Notes: generated by a model not told the origin, from the letters alone. 43,355 nt of DNA from Chloroflexota bacterium (GCA_005882115.1 VBEG01000047.1:1-43355), one strand, 5' to 3'. Numbered from the stretch's first letter, positions 17,455 through 24,984 are shown. A program made the numbers and translations.

Positions 17455-17702
17455 CAGTCATAAACCCGCTCGACAAACCAGTCGTTGCTCGCGACGTCGT
17501 GATAGAGCTCGCACAAGAGGTTGCTGTTGAGCACGACCTTCCAGTACTCGCGGACCACGGGTTTGGTCCACCAAGACGTCTCGACCTTCCAGCGGGCGAT
17601 GGGGTCGATCGAGCCGTTGAGCACACCGGAGATGGACTCGGGTGCGCCGCCTGGTCCAAGGACGACATCGATCGCGGCGGCAGGAGTGATCAACCTCGTC
17701 AC
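17454..17702 (-). CDS. small DUF6504-like protein of the mutasome operon
   Basis: The product is 82 residues from GTG 17702, with overlaps on both sides: its start overlaps the imuB stop (GTGA) and its stop overlaps the dnaE2 ATG (ATGA). Visible features are IARWKVETSWWTKPVVREYWKV and YHDVASNDWFVERVYD, the Trp-rich pattern of small proteins that I recall as DUF6504 between imuB and dnaE2 in actinobacteria. Its role is unknown; constant co-translation suggests an accessory part of the ImuA-ImuB-DnaE2 complex. The DUF name is from memory; reality of the gene is well supported by the overlaps. Confidence 0.75.
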   Translation of the reverse strand: MTRLITPAAAIDVVLGPGGAPESISGVLNGSIDPIARWKVETSWWTKPVVREYWKVVLNSNLLCELYHDVASNDWFVERVYD

Positions 17703-18802
17703 GCTGGCTGCGGTTTCCAGACCACGTCATCGCCGAAGCGTTCCTGCAGCCGCTCCAGCGCGGCGGTCACCTCTTCGCTCGATCCATCGCCGCCCGCCCA
17801 CAATCGCAGCTGGCGCCGTCCCGCGCCCTCGAGCACAGGCAGCTCGATCCAGAGCTCGGTGATAGGCGCGCACGCTTGCCATTGCTTGATCCACCCTCCG
17901 ATGAGCCCGAACAACTCGGCAGTGCTGCTCAACGGATGCCGAACGACCGACTCACGATTTTCGGATACGCCTGATTCGAAGACGAGTCGCACCCGCACTT
18001 GTTTCGCTCCTGCGCCGCGAAGCCCCAGCTCGTCCGCCAGGTCGCCGCACAACGCGCGCGAGACAAAGAGCAACGCCTCGCGGTCCTCGACCGGTTCGCC
18101 GAACTGCCGATGCGCGCTCGTGAAAAGCGGCGGTCGCCACGCCTCGAGCTGATCCGGCTCCAGGCCGCGCGCAAGCAGGACCGCGTGCCTCCCGTCGCGA
18201 CCCAGCTGGCTTTCCAGCTCGCGTGGACCGATCGCCGCGACCGAGCCGAGAGTGCGCAGGCCAAGTAGATCAAGCCTTTCGAGCTGCTCAGCGTCGAGCG
18301 GCAGCTCACGCGAGCGAAGAGGAGCGAGGAATGCCCGGGAGTCTTGCACCTGCATCAGGCGACCTGGCCTGGCGCGTGCCGCCGCGAGCCGCGCCGAGAA
18401 CGGACCAGGCGCGAGGCCGAGCCGGGGTTCGCGGCCGATCGCCTTCAGCAATCGCCTGCGCATCTCCCTGATCGATTCGCCCGGTCGCACGACCCCACTC
18501 AGGTCGAGCCATGCCACGCCTTCGTCGCGCACCTCGACAATTGGCGCGAGGTCGTAGAGCGCGGTCGAGATCAGCTCGCGAATGCGAGCGGTCGCTTCCT
18601 CATCCGGTAGAACGAAAGTCGCCTGTGGGCACAGATGCTCCGCCTGCCGCATCGCCATCCCAGTCATTACCCCGAGCTCCAGCGTCTCTTCGGACGCAGC
18701 GACGACGTGCTCGTCCCACCGGCCGACTATCACCGGCGACCCATAGAGGTCAGGGCGCCGCGCGAGCTCGAGGTGATTGGTCAGACCGCAGCAGACTCGC
18801 GT
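17699..18802 (-). CDS. imuB: ImuB, catalytically inactive Y-family polymerase-like protein
   Basis: ImuB is the hub that links DnaE2 to the beta clamp. The Y-family fold is visible from RVCCGLTNHLELARRPDLYG (palm start) through VMTGMAMRQAEHLCPQA and WLDLSGV, to LDLLGLRTLGSVAAIGP (helix-hairpin-helix-like) and the little-finger region. The DxD/SE catalytic acids of true Y-family polymerases are not evident, as is usual in ImuB. The frame is open to 18985 but that part is the shadow of imuA and not protein-like. No ATG, GTG or TTG exists near the expected N-terminus; ACG 18802 lies 7 nt after GAGGAGG, so I place the start there, overlapping imuA by 22 nt. From this start the length is 367 residues. 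Confidence 0.85.
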   Translation of the reverse strand, partial: TRVCCGLTNHLELARRPDLYGSPVIVGRWDEHVVAASEETLELGVMTGMAMRQAEHLCPQATFVLPDEEATARIRELISTALYDLAPIVEVRDEGVAWLDLSGVVRPGESIREMRRRLLKAIGREPRLGLAPGPFSARLAAARARPGRLMQVQDSRAFLAPLRSRELPLDAEQLERLDLLGLRTLGSVAAIGPRELESQLGRDGRHAVLLARGLEPDQLEAWRPPLFTSAHRQFGEPVEDREALLFVSRALCGDLADELGLRGAGAKQVRVRLVFESGVSENRESVVRHPLSSTAELFGLIGGWIKQWQACAPITELWIELPVLEGAGRRQLRLWAGGDGSSEEVTAALERLQERFGDDVVWKPQPA

Positions 18803-19530
18803 GGTGGCGCCTCCTCGAAATGAACGGGCATCTCGGTGACGCCGACGGCATAGTCGGCAAGCCGACGCTCGCCAAGGGGATAGCGAATCTCGAGCTCTAT
18901 CTCGCCGAGCGGCGGCGCGACACGGTTTTTCACGCAGCGCGCCGAGGCGCGAAGGCCGGCAAGTTGGCCACGGTCCCACATCCAATCGGATCGCGAGAAC
19001 CCAAGGCTGAAGCTCGACGCGTGGGCAAAGGCGCGACTGGGAGCGTCGATCACTCCCACAAGCACTGTGCCCGAGCGGTTGGCGCCCGACTCGAGAGGTC
19101 CCAGCCAGTGCTCTGGGACCTCGCCTGTCAAGAGGAGGAAGCCGGCGCCCGCTCGAGCGAGAGTGGCCGCCGCCTCGCCGGCGATTTCAGGAGCCGGCGC
19201 GCGGACGACGGTCAGCGCGCCAAGCTCCGCAGAGAAGGGAAGGAGGCTTTGGGGGTCGAATCCGCCCGCGTCGATCACGATCGAATGCGCGAACTCATGC
19301 GTCGCATTGGCGAGCAGGGAGAGGGCGAGCGTGAGCTTGCCGCAAGTACCGCTGCCAATGAAAAGCGAGAGCCGGCCCCGCGGCAATCCGCCGATGCCGG
19401 TGAGGCTGTCGACCGGTGTTCCGCTGGACCACGCCTGGGGCGGCGGCAGCTCGGCCGCCCTGGTCAGCGCCTGGCTGCCAAAGCGGACCCGGATCGAATC
19501 AATGGCTAATTCGAGTTTCTGTCCCTGCAT
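18781..19530 (-). CDS. imuA: ImuA, RecA-like mutasome protein
   Basis: The product is 249 residues. A RecA-like fold is suggested by the P-loop region IGSGTCGKLTLALSLLANAT, with preceding IGGLPRGRLSLF, and by SIVIDAGGFDP after it; the C-terminal part holds ARCVKNRVAPPLGEIELEIRY. ImuA is the first protein of the SOS-induced ImuA-ImuB-DnaE2 cassette and is required for induced mutagenesis in species that have it. The gene starts at ATG 19530, 58 bp downstream of a perfect LexA box, and overlaps imuB. Similarity to RecA/SulA-type ATPases is clear, while the exact name rests on context. Confidence 0.85.
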   Translation of the reverse strand: MQGQKLELAIDSIRVRFGSQALTRAAELPPPQAWSSGTPVDSLTGIGGLPRGRLSLFIGSGTCGKLTLALSLLANATHEFAHSIVIDAGGFDPQSLLPFSAELGALTVVRAPAPEIAGEAAATLARAGAGFLLLTGEVPEHWLGPLESGANRSGTVLVGVIDAPSRAFAHASSFSLGFSRSDWMWDRGQLAGLRASARCVKNRVAPPLGEIELEIRYPLGERRLADYAVGVTEMPVHFEEAPPRESAAV

Positions 19531-19587
19531 CTTTCAGGGCCTCGGAGGAAGACGCAGGGGGTAACTGGAGGCCGAAGAGAAAGATAC

Positions 19588-19601
19588 CGAACGAATGTTC
19601 G
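19588..19601. promoter_or_regulatory. LexA (SOS) operator
   Basis: CGAACGAATGTTCG is a perfect match to the CGAAC-N4-GTTCG operator of Actinomycetota and related bacteria. It lies 58 bp upstream of imuA and 42 bp upstream of the divergent oxidase gene, so the mutasome operon, and possibly the oxidase, would be repressed by LexA. Confidence 0.9.
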
Positions 19602-19642
19602 CGGGTCAAGAGGCTTGACCGAGGCACGGCTATCTTCCTTAT

Positions 19643-20647
19643 ATGTCGCGGGTCGTCGTGATCGGAGGCGGGGTCATCGGCTGCGCCGCCGCCGAGCGTC
19701 TGACGCTCGACCACCACGAGGTCACCCTCTTCGAACGTGACCAGCTGGGTGCGCACGCCTCAGGTGCCGCCGCCGGTGAGCTGAGCCCCTCGGTCCTGGA
19801 CTCGGACAACCAGGCCCTAGCCATGTTTCCGGAGGTCGTGGCCAGGATCGAGAAGGACAGCAGCCTGAATGTCGAGTACCGCACCCAGCAGGGCCTGAGG
19901 CCCGCATTCACGCCGCAAGAAGCCGAGCTACTCAAGGCTGGGGAGGGACGCTGGCTGGACGCAAGCGAGTGTCGGCAAGCCGAGCCGGCGCTGAGCTCCG
20001 ACGTGTTGGGCGCGTTGCTGCTCGAGCACGCGCACCTCACACCGCCGCGATTCGTGCGAGCCCTTGCTCGAGCGGCCGCCGTTCGCGGTGCCGCTATACG
20101 CGAGGGAACGCCGGCCATCGGTTTCGCGATCGAAGACCACCAGGTCCGGGGCGTCACCACGTCGAGGGAGACGATCGACGCCGATTGGGTCGTCGTCGCC
20201 GCGGGCCCTTGGACACGCGAAGTCGCATCCACCGCGGGTGTCGACATCGATGTCCGCCCGCAGCGCGGCCAACTTGTCGCGTTGGATCCGGGATCCACAG
20301 TGCTCCGGGGCAGCGTCTTCTGGTCTAACGGTTACCTGGTGCCCAAGGGCGACGGCACGATCATCGCGGGAGGCACCGAGGAAGACGCGGGATTCGATGA
20401 CCGGCCGACGGTCGAGGGCATCGCGTCGCTCCTGACGTTCGCGCAGAAGCTCGTGCCGGCTCTGGCGACGGCGAGTCTGCAGCGCGTGTGGGCGGGGCTG
20501 CGACCGCTGACCGGCGATGGAAGACCGATCGTCGCGATCAGCGAGGTCGGCAACCTCATCGTGGCCACGGGTCATCACCGCAAGGGGATCCTGCTGGCGC
20601 CGCTCGCCGCGGAGCAGGTAGCGGAGCTGATCAAGGGCACTAGATAA
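19643..20647 (+). CDS. thiO: FAD-dependent amino acid oxidase, glycine oxidase ThiO-like
   Basis: The product is 334 residues. The dinucleotide-binding motif VVVIGGGVIGCAAAERL opens the protein, followed by VTLFERDQLGAHASGAAAGELSP, the DAO-type FAD contact ADWVVVAAGPWTREVA, RPQRGQLVAL, and the C-terminal RVWAGLRPLTGDGRPIVAIS and ATGHHRKGILLAP. Length and these motifs match ThiO, which oxidises glycine to the imine used in thiazole synthesis, but related D-amino acid oxidases are hard to exclude. ATG 19643 lacks a Shine-Dalgarno site; TATCTT lies 6 bases upstream, suggesting a leaderless message. Divergent from imuA, sharing the LexA-box region. Confidence 0.8.
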   Translation: MSRVVVIGGGVIGCAAAERLTLDHHEVTLFERDQLGAHASGAAAGELSPSVLDSDNQALAMFPEVVARIEKDSSLNVEYRTQQGLRPAFTPQEAELLKAGEGRWLDASECRQAEPALSSDVLGALLLEHAHLTPPRFVRALARAAAVRGAAIREGTPAIGFAIEDHQVRGVTTSRETIDADWVVVAAGPWTREVASTAGVDIDVRPQRGQLVALDPGSTVLRGSVFWSNGYLVPKGDGTIIAGGTEEDAGFDDRPTVEGIASLLTFAQKLVPALATASLQRVWAGLRPLTGDGRPIVAISEVGNLIVATGHHRKGILLAPLAAEQVAELIKGTR

Positions 20648-20654
20648 ACAAAGG

Positions 20655-20678
20655 GCCGGGGCTCCACAGAACCCCGGC
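20655..20678. terminator. bidirectional terminator between oxidase and lysine-rich gene
   Basis: GCCGGGG and CCCCGGC form a 7-bp perfect stem (extended by inner pairs). On the minus strand it is followed by CCTTTGTTT, a U-rich tail that fits termination of the lysine-rich gene; the plus side has no U-tract. Confidence 0.65.
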
Positions 20679-20715
20679 GCGTAACGGACTTACGAAATGA
20701 CTGAAGAGAAGTGTC

Positions 20716-20787
20716 TTACTTCTTCTTCGAGGTCTTCTTGGCGGCCTTCTTGGCCGGCTTCTTGGCAGCCTTCTTCTTAGCCATCAT
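20716..20787 (-). CDS. 23-residue lysine-rich micro-protein, histone H1-like
   Basis: From ATG 20787 (a second ATG follows at once) to TAA 20716 the product has only 23 residues, of which 12 are Lys and 6 are Ala, built on KKAAKKPAKKAAKK-type repeats like the basic tails of H1-like and HU-like proteins. A very strong ribosome binding site, AAGGAGG, stands 6 nt before the first ATG, and a hairpin with a U-rich tail follows the stop, so this is a convincing though tiny gene. It would bind nucleic acid by charge. It may be translated together with the short ORF upstream, whose stop overlaps its ATG. Confidence 0.75.
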   Translation of the reverse strand: MMAKKKAAKKPAKKAAKKTSKKK

Positions 20788-21026
20788 CTATTACCTCCTT
20801 CTCCTAAAGATATGGACCCGATAGGTTCGATCGGTTTGGCGGGTTCCATGTGGTGGTTAGACGTGGTCAGGATGTCTCCTACACGCACCTCCTCTGCAAC
20901 CCCACGGGCTTCGCCACGGACCCTCATTGATAAGGATTCCGAGACGTTGGCGGTTTGTCGAAATGGTCCGCTTTCTCGCGTCGGGTCCGTTGCCTCTGTG
21001 GTGGCAACCACGAGTCGCATCGCCAT
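20784..21026 (-). CDS. short ORF with DsrE-like N-terminus
   Basis: From ATG 21026 the product is 80 residues. Its N-terminus LVVATTEATDPTRESGPF aligns with IVAATGPTDPTRASVPF of the DsrE-family gene at 40900, with 10 identities over a 19-residue stretch, and a beta-strand ending in GEA follows where the other has GDA. The rest, EEVRVGDILTTSNHHMEP and onward, does not match. A TTGACG-N18-TATCAC promoter ends about 10 bases before the ATG. The TGA overlaps the start of the lysine-rich gene. It may be a shortened relative, a decayed gene or a chance ORF within a long 5' leader. Confidence 0.35.
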   Translation of the reverse strand: MAMRLVVATTEATDPTRESGPFRQTANVSESLSMRVRGEARGVAEEVRVGDILTTSNHHMEPAKPIEPIGSISLGEGGNR

Positions 21027-21036
21027 ACAAGGTGTT

Positions 21037-21066
21037 GTGATACTCGATGAACCCCACTCACGTCAA
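21037..21066 (-). promoter_or_regulatory. promoter for the lysine-rich micro-gene unit
   Basis: On the minus strand, TTGACG (21061-21066) and TATCAC (21037-21042) are separated by 18 bp, giving a start near 21030. The -35 end overlaps an 8-bp inverted repeat, CAACCCTC/GAGGGTTG (21065-21099), with eight consecutive T residues in its spacer, a possible operator. Confidence 0.5.
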
Positions 21067-21169
21067 CCCTCGTGAAGATTTTTTTTCCGAGAGGGTTGTG
21101 GAAATTTCTGCGGATGTCGTCGTGATGACGACGATGATCGACGTCTTCAAGACTGCGACGATAGACATC

Positions 21170-21673
21170 ATGCGAGTCGTCCTCGGACATGGAGCATCTG
21201 GCACCGCGGCGTTGATGAAACCTTACGTCGTGGGTTTCAAACGACGAGGAATCGATGCCATCGCGGTCGATCTTCCTCGCGGTGTGGCGGAGAAAGCAGT
21301 GCCTGTCTTCATCAAGACCTCGGGTCGAGGACATGAGGTCATCGGTGGTGGTCAATCCTTCGGTGGAAGGGTCGCGAGCATGGCCGCGGTCGAGGCAGAC
21401 TTCGGCGGTCTGATCCTTTTTTCATATCCGCTGCACCGTCCGGGCTTCCCCGATCAGCTCCGTACGGAGCACTGGTCTCAGATTCGTTGCCCGACTCTAT
21501 TTCTCAGCGGTGATCGCGACCCGTTCGCGCGCCTGGACCTGCTGAAAGAGAAGATCAAGCTGATCCCAGGCGCGCGCCTCGAGGTGTTTAAGGGCCAGGG
21601 CCATGGTTTGCTCGCGGTTCTCGACCAGGCACTCGATATCGCAGCCGCCTTCACAAAAGAAAACCTCAAGTGA
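21170..21673 (+). CDS. alpha/beta hydrolase, TEX30/KANL3-like
   Basis: The product is 167 residues from ATG 21170, chosen because RVVLGHGASGTAALMKPYVV is the usual family beginning; the open frame reaches back to 21047 but that part overlaps promoter-like sequence and is not conserved-looking. The core shows the oxyanion motif GHGA, nucleophile elbow GGQSFGGRVAS, FSYPLHRPGFPDQLRTEHW, the acid loop FLSGDRDPFARLDLL and catalytic His in KGQGHG. Substrate is unknown. No Shine-Dalgarno site is visible. Its stop overlaps the GTG of the next hydrolase (GTGA), implying one operon. Confidence 0.78.
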   Translation: MRVVLGHGASGTAALMKPYVVGFKRRGIDAIAVDLPRGVAEKAVPVFIKTSGRGHEVIGGGQSFGGRVASMAAVEADFGGLILFSYPLHRPGFPDQLRTEHWSQIRCPTLFLSGDRDPFARLDLLKEKIKLIPGARLEVFKGQGHGLLAVLDQALDIAAAFTKENLK

Positions 21674-22527
21674 CCGCCAGCCAGCACATGGTCGAAGCCA
21701 ACGGGTTGCGCTTTCGGACGATGGCCGACGGTCCAGCCACCGGCGAGCTTTGCGTTTTGCTCCACGGATTTCCCGAAGGCGCCGAATCCTGGTCCCGGCA
21801 GGTCGATGCGCTGGCTCGTGCAGGCGCCCTGGCGGTGGCGCCCGACATGCGCGGCTACGGTGGGACCGATGCCCCGAACGGGGTCGACAGCTACAACCTC
21901 GACCACCTGGTCGAGGACGTCGCCGGAATCATGAGGGCCTTCGGCCGCGACTCGGCCCACATCGCGGGGCACGACTGGGGGGCGCTGGTGGCGTGGTTCT
22001 TCGCGGGGCTGCACCCCGAGATGACCATGAGCCTGACTGTGCTGTCGGTCGGGCACCCCGCGACCCTGGGCGCCGCGACCGCGGCGGACGAAGATCAGAA
22101 GGCGCGCTCTCAGTACATCAGGCTCTTCTTGATGGAAGGCAAGGCCGAGGGCGTCCTCGCCGAGGATGACTTCCGCCGACTGCGTGCGATGTTCGCCGGC
22201 GCGGTGCCCAAGCCCGTGATCGACCGATTCGTGCGGTCTCTGTCGAGACCCGGGCGCCTCACCGCGGCGCTCAACTACTACCGCGCGAACCTTTCGCGGG
22301 ACAACTGGTGGGCTGGTCTGCGACCGGATCTGCGGGTCACCGCGCCGACAGTTCTCCTGTGGGGGGACCAGGATCCGGCGCTCGGACGTTGGCAAGCTGA
22401 GAGCACCGCGAAGCACATGGGTGGCGACTTTCGGCTTGAGATTCTTGAAGGCGCAGGACACTGGCTGCAGTTCGAGCGGTCGGACGAGGTGACACGGTCG
22501 CTGGTGCAACGCGTCACCAAAAAGTAA
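21670..22527 (+). CDS. alpha/beta hydrolase, epoxide hydrolase-like
   Basis: The product is 285 residues from GTG 21670, overlapping the upstream stop; ATG 21688 is an alternative. The motif order is that of soluble epoxide hydrolases and haloalkane-dehalogenase relatives: LLHGFPEG, DMRGYGGTDAP, nucleophile Asp in AGHDWGALVAW, acid in LLWGDQDPALG, and His in GAGHWLQFE. The cap domain lies between about residues 130 and 215. HGFPE and an Asp nucleophile favour epoxide hydrolase. The physiological substrate is unknown. Probably cytoplasmic. Confidence 0.82.
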   Translation: MTASQHMVEANGLRFRTMADGPATGELCVLLHGFPEGAESWSRQVDALARAGALAVAPDMRGYGGTDAPNGVDSYNLDHLVEDVAGIMRAFGRDSAHIAGHDWGALVAWFFAGLHPEMTMSLTVLSVGHPATLGAATAADEDQKARSQYIRLFLMEGKAEGVLAEDDFRRLRAMFAGAVPKPVIDRFVRSLSRPGRLTAALNYYRANLSRDNWWAGLRPDLRVTAPTVLLWGDQDPALGRWQAESTAKHMGGDFRLEILEGAGHWLQFERSDEVTRSLVQRVTKK

Positions 22528-22537
22528 GCTTTCACCG

Positions 22538-22828
22538 ATGCTGCAACGGGGAGACCAGGAGCGGCGGTCCGGTCTGCGCCGTCTGGACGACATTCTGGAA
22601 AGCCTCGAGCAATTGAATCTTCACGACAAGACCGAGTTGCCGGATCACATCGCGGAGGCGCTCGTGATGCTGGGCATCGAACAGCCTCACGCGATCGCGA
22701 TCCCGCAGCTGATTGAACGCGTGTGGGCGATGCAGCAGCCGTACCTCATCACAATCGTGGTTGAGCGACGACGCCGGCGCCGGCGCAAGGTCTCGACCGA
22801 ACCCAGCTCGACCGAAGCTCCCAACTGA
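22538..22828 (+). CDS. small hypothetical protein
   Basis: The product is 96 residues from ATG 22538. It is mostly helical: RRLDDILESLEQLNLHD, then LPDHIAEALVMLGIEQPHAI and IPQLIERVWAMQQPYLIT, ending in a run of seven Arg residues and a Ser/Thr tail. It resembles no family I know. The overlap CTGA with the next frame suggests translational coupling with the phosphatase gene. Confidence 0.6.
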   Translation: MLQRGDQERRSGLRRLDDILESLEQLNLHDKTELPDHIAEALVMLGIEQPHAIAIPQLIERVWAMQQPYLITIVVERRRRRRRKVSTEPSSTEAPN

Positions 22829-23643
22829 AACCCGGCGACTGGCTCGAGGTCTTCTCTCGCATCGGCGAGGGCGTGCGCAGCGCGGTGCTGCCACTCGCGG
22901 GCACGGAGGCTGGTCGCGCTGCCCTCACCGTGGGTGCCGGTGGCGACACGACGATTGAGCTCGACCGGGTGGCGGAGTCGGTGGTTCTCGGCGAGCTTGC
23001 CGGGCACGCGGATCGAGGAGAGAAATTCTCCGTCCTCTCGGAGGAGGCGGGGCGGCGGACCTTCGGTGCCGACTTCCCGCTTGTCCTGGTCGATCCTGTC
23101 GACGGCAGCTTGAACGCCAAGCAGGGCGTCCCGTTGTTCGGGCTGATGCTCGCGGTCCTCGACGGGCCGCTCGTCTCCGACAGCTACGCGGGCGTCGTTT
23201 TCAATCTCGCGACCGGCGAGCACTGGACAGCGATCCGCAACGAAGGCGCCCGCCGCAATGGCGAGCCCGTGACCGCGATGCGCCGCTCGCTCGCCGGTCG
23301 CATCGAGCTGCTCGGACTCGAGAGCACACCACGCAACCTCAAGCTCGCTCAGCCGCTGGTCGAGCGCGCCGCGAAGATCCGCATACTGGGCTCGATGGCG
23401 ATCTCGATCGCTCTCACGAGCGCCGGCGCGTTCGACGTCTTCTGCGCTCCATCGCCCGTCCGGGTGTTCGACATGGCGGCAAGCCTCCTCCTGCTGTCCG
23501 AGACGGGAGGTGTCGCAACGACGATGGAAGGCGAGGCGATCGGAAATCTACGCTGCGATCTCGATAGCCGCTCGACGCTTCTGTGCGCCCCGACACCCGA
23601 GCTCCACGCCGAGGCGATGAAGATCCTGCGAGCCTCGCGGTGA
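22825..23643 (+). CDS. inositol monophosphatase-family phosphatase
   Basis: From the proposed CTG 22825 the product is 272 residues; from the first standard start, GTG 22873, it is 256. Metal-binding motifs of the family are present: LSEEAG, VDPVDGSLNAK (DPxDGSxN) and VFDMAASLLLLSETGG (normally WD-x-A). Members dephosphorylate inositol phosphate, fructose-1,6-bisphosphate or related sugar phosphates using magnesium. The segment LKPGDWLEVFSRIGEGVRSAV before the GTG is the expected first helix, so I prefer the upstream start, which overlaps the preceding TGA as CTGA. The stop overlaps the next GTG. Its neighbours suggest a sugar-phosphate substrate. Confidence 0.82.
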   Translation: MKPGDWLEVFSRIGEGVRSAVLPLAGTEAGRAALTVGAGGDTTIELDRVAESVVLGELAGHADRGEKFSVLSEEAGRRTFGADFPLVLVDPVDGSLNAKQGVPLFGLMLAVLDGPLVSDSYAGVVFNLATGEHWTAIRNEGARRNGEPVTAMRRSLAGRIELLGLESTPRNLKLAQPLVERAAKIRILGSMAISIALTSAGAFDVFCAPSPVRVFDMAASLLLLSETGGVATTMEGEAIGNLRCDLDSRSTLLCAPTPELHAEAMKILRASR

Positions 23644-24980
23644 ATCTCGATCCGGCCCGCACCGTATTTGTGATCCTCAGCTTCGAAGGACCTGACGTCT
23701 ACAGCCGGGCGGGAGGGCTCGGGGTCAGAGTCACAGGGTTGTCGCGGGCGCTGGCGCTGATGGGTTACACGACATATCTCTTCTTCTGTGGCGATCCCCA
23801 ACTGCCGGGTGAGGAGGACCTCGAGGGAGGCAAGCTGCGGCTGAGGCGCTGGTGCCAGTGGATCTCGGCCCAGCATCGCGGCGGCGTGTACGACGGCGAG
23901 GAGGGGAAGATCCGCGACTGGAACTACAGCCTGCCGACAAGTCTCGTCGACAGCGTCATCGTGCCTGCGATCGCCGAGGACAGGTACGTGATCGTGTTGG
24001 GTGAGGAATGGCACACCTCGTGGTCGATGAGGCTCATCTCGGATTCGCTCTACTACCGCGGCATTCGCGATCGGGTGGTGATGTTATGGAACGCCAACAA
24101 CACGTTCGGCTTCAACCGGATCGAGTGGGCACCTCTAAACCTCGCGAGCACCGTCACTACGGTGAGCCGCTACATGAAGTTCCGGATGTGGGAGTGGGGG
24201 CAGAACCCGATCGTGATCCCCAACGGCATTCCACGCGAGTCGATAGGCAACCCCGATCCGCAGGCGGTGGCGGAAGTAATGTCTGCCGCCGGGGCCGAGC
24301 ACTTCTGGTTCAAGATCGGCCGCTTCGATCCCGACAAGCGCTGGCTGATGGCGGTCGCGGCCGCGGCCGAGTTGAAGCGACGAGGGCGCAGCGTCAAGCT
24401 CCTGATGCGTGGGGGCCGCGAGCCGCACGGCAACGAGGTCATCGGCCTTGCGACGAATGCAGGCCTCGCGGTGCGCAACGTGGCTGCACCTCCCGATGCG
24501 GCGCGGCTCGCGAGCGTGCTCCGGGAATCCGCCGAGGCGGACGTGATCAACGTGACGAGCTTCATCGAAGAGTCACTCGTGCGTGTGATCTATGCATCCG
24601 CCGACGCCGTGCTGGCCAACTCCGGTCACGAGCCGTTCGGCCTGGTCGGCCTGGAGGTCATGGCGGCCGGCGGTATCGCAGTGACCGGTTCCACGGGCGA
24701 GGACTACGCCGAGGCGTACCGCAACGCCCTCGTCCTCGAGACCGACGATCCCCTTGAGATCGTGACCGAGCTTTCGGTGTTGAAGGAAAAGCCGCGAGTC
24801 GCCGAGCACCTGCGCAAGCGGGGACGCATCACAGCGCGCGACTACGTCTGGGAGAAGGTGATCGACCAGCTGATCCTGCGCGTGGACTTCGCGGCAGAGA
24901 AGCAGGCAGTGGAACCACCGCAGTCAGGGCCCGCCAGGAGGCGGATAAGCCGAACGCGGACGCTGCGATCATTGACGTAA
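23640..24980 (+). CDS. GT4-type glycosyltransferase
   Basis: The product is 446 residues from GTG 23640, overlapping the previous stop (GTGA). The N-terminal Rossmann domain carries YSRAGGLGVRVTGLSRALALMGY, the acceptor-side loop of GT4 enzymes. The C-terminal domain carries the donor-binding HEPFGLVGLEVMAAGGIAV with the EX7E pattern, plus IPNGIP and KIGRFDPDKRW. Directly upstream of the glycogen synthase fusion (4-bp gap), it probably acts in alpha-glucan or trehalose-type metabolism, transferring glucose from a nucleotide sugar. The exact product cannot be read from sequence. Confidence 0.82.
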   Translation: MNLDPARTVFVILSFEGPDVYSRAGGLGVRVTGLSRALALMGYTTYLFFCGDPQLPGEEDLEGGKLRLRRWCQWISAQHRGGVYDGEEGKIRDWNYSLPTSLVDSVIVPAIAEDRYVIVLGEEWHTSWSMRLISDSLYYRGIRDRVVMLWNANNTFGFNRIEWAPLNLASTVTTVSRYMKFRMWEWGQNPIVIPNGIPRESIGNPDPQAVAEVMSAAGAEHFWFKIGRFDPDKRWLMAVAAAAELKRRGRSVKLLMRGGREPHGNEVIGLATNAGLAVRNVAAPPDAARLASVLRESAEADVINVTSFIEESLVRVIYASADAVLANSGHEPFGLVGLEVMAAGGIAVTGSTGEDYAEAYRNALVLETDDPLEIVTELSVLKEKPRVAEHLRKRGRITARDYVWEKVIDQLILRVDFAAEKQAVEPPQSGPARRRISRTRTLRSLT

Positions 24981-24984
24981 CCGC

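Noticed and set aside
15442-17463. 673-codon open frame on the plus strand within dnaE2
   Set aside because: It is a mirror frame of dnaE2 with no recognisable motif; dnaE2 on the minus strand is unambiguous.
18803-18985. N-terminal extension of imuB to 18985
   Set aside because: It lies entirely inside imuA in another frame and does not resemble Y-family N-termini.
21096-21107. DnaA-box-like TTGTGGAAA near 21096
   Set aside because: It is a single weak match with no cluster, AT-rich unwinding region or dnaA/dnaN neighbours.
21047-21169. N-terminal extension of the TEX30-like hydrolase to ATG 21047
   Set aside because: It overlaps the promoter and inverted repeat of the divergent unit and adds residues not typical of the family.
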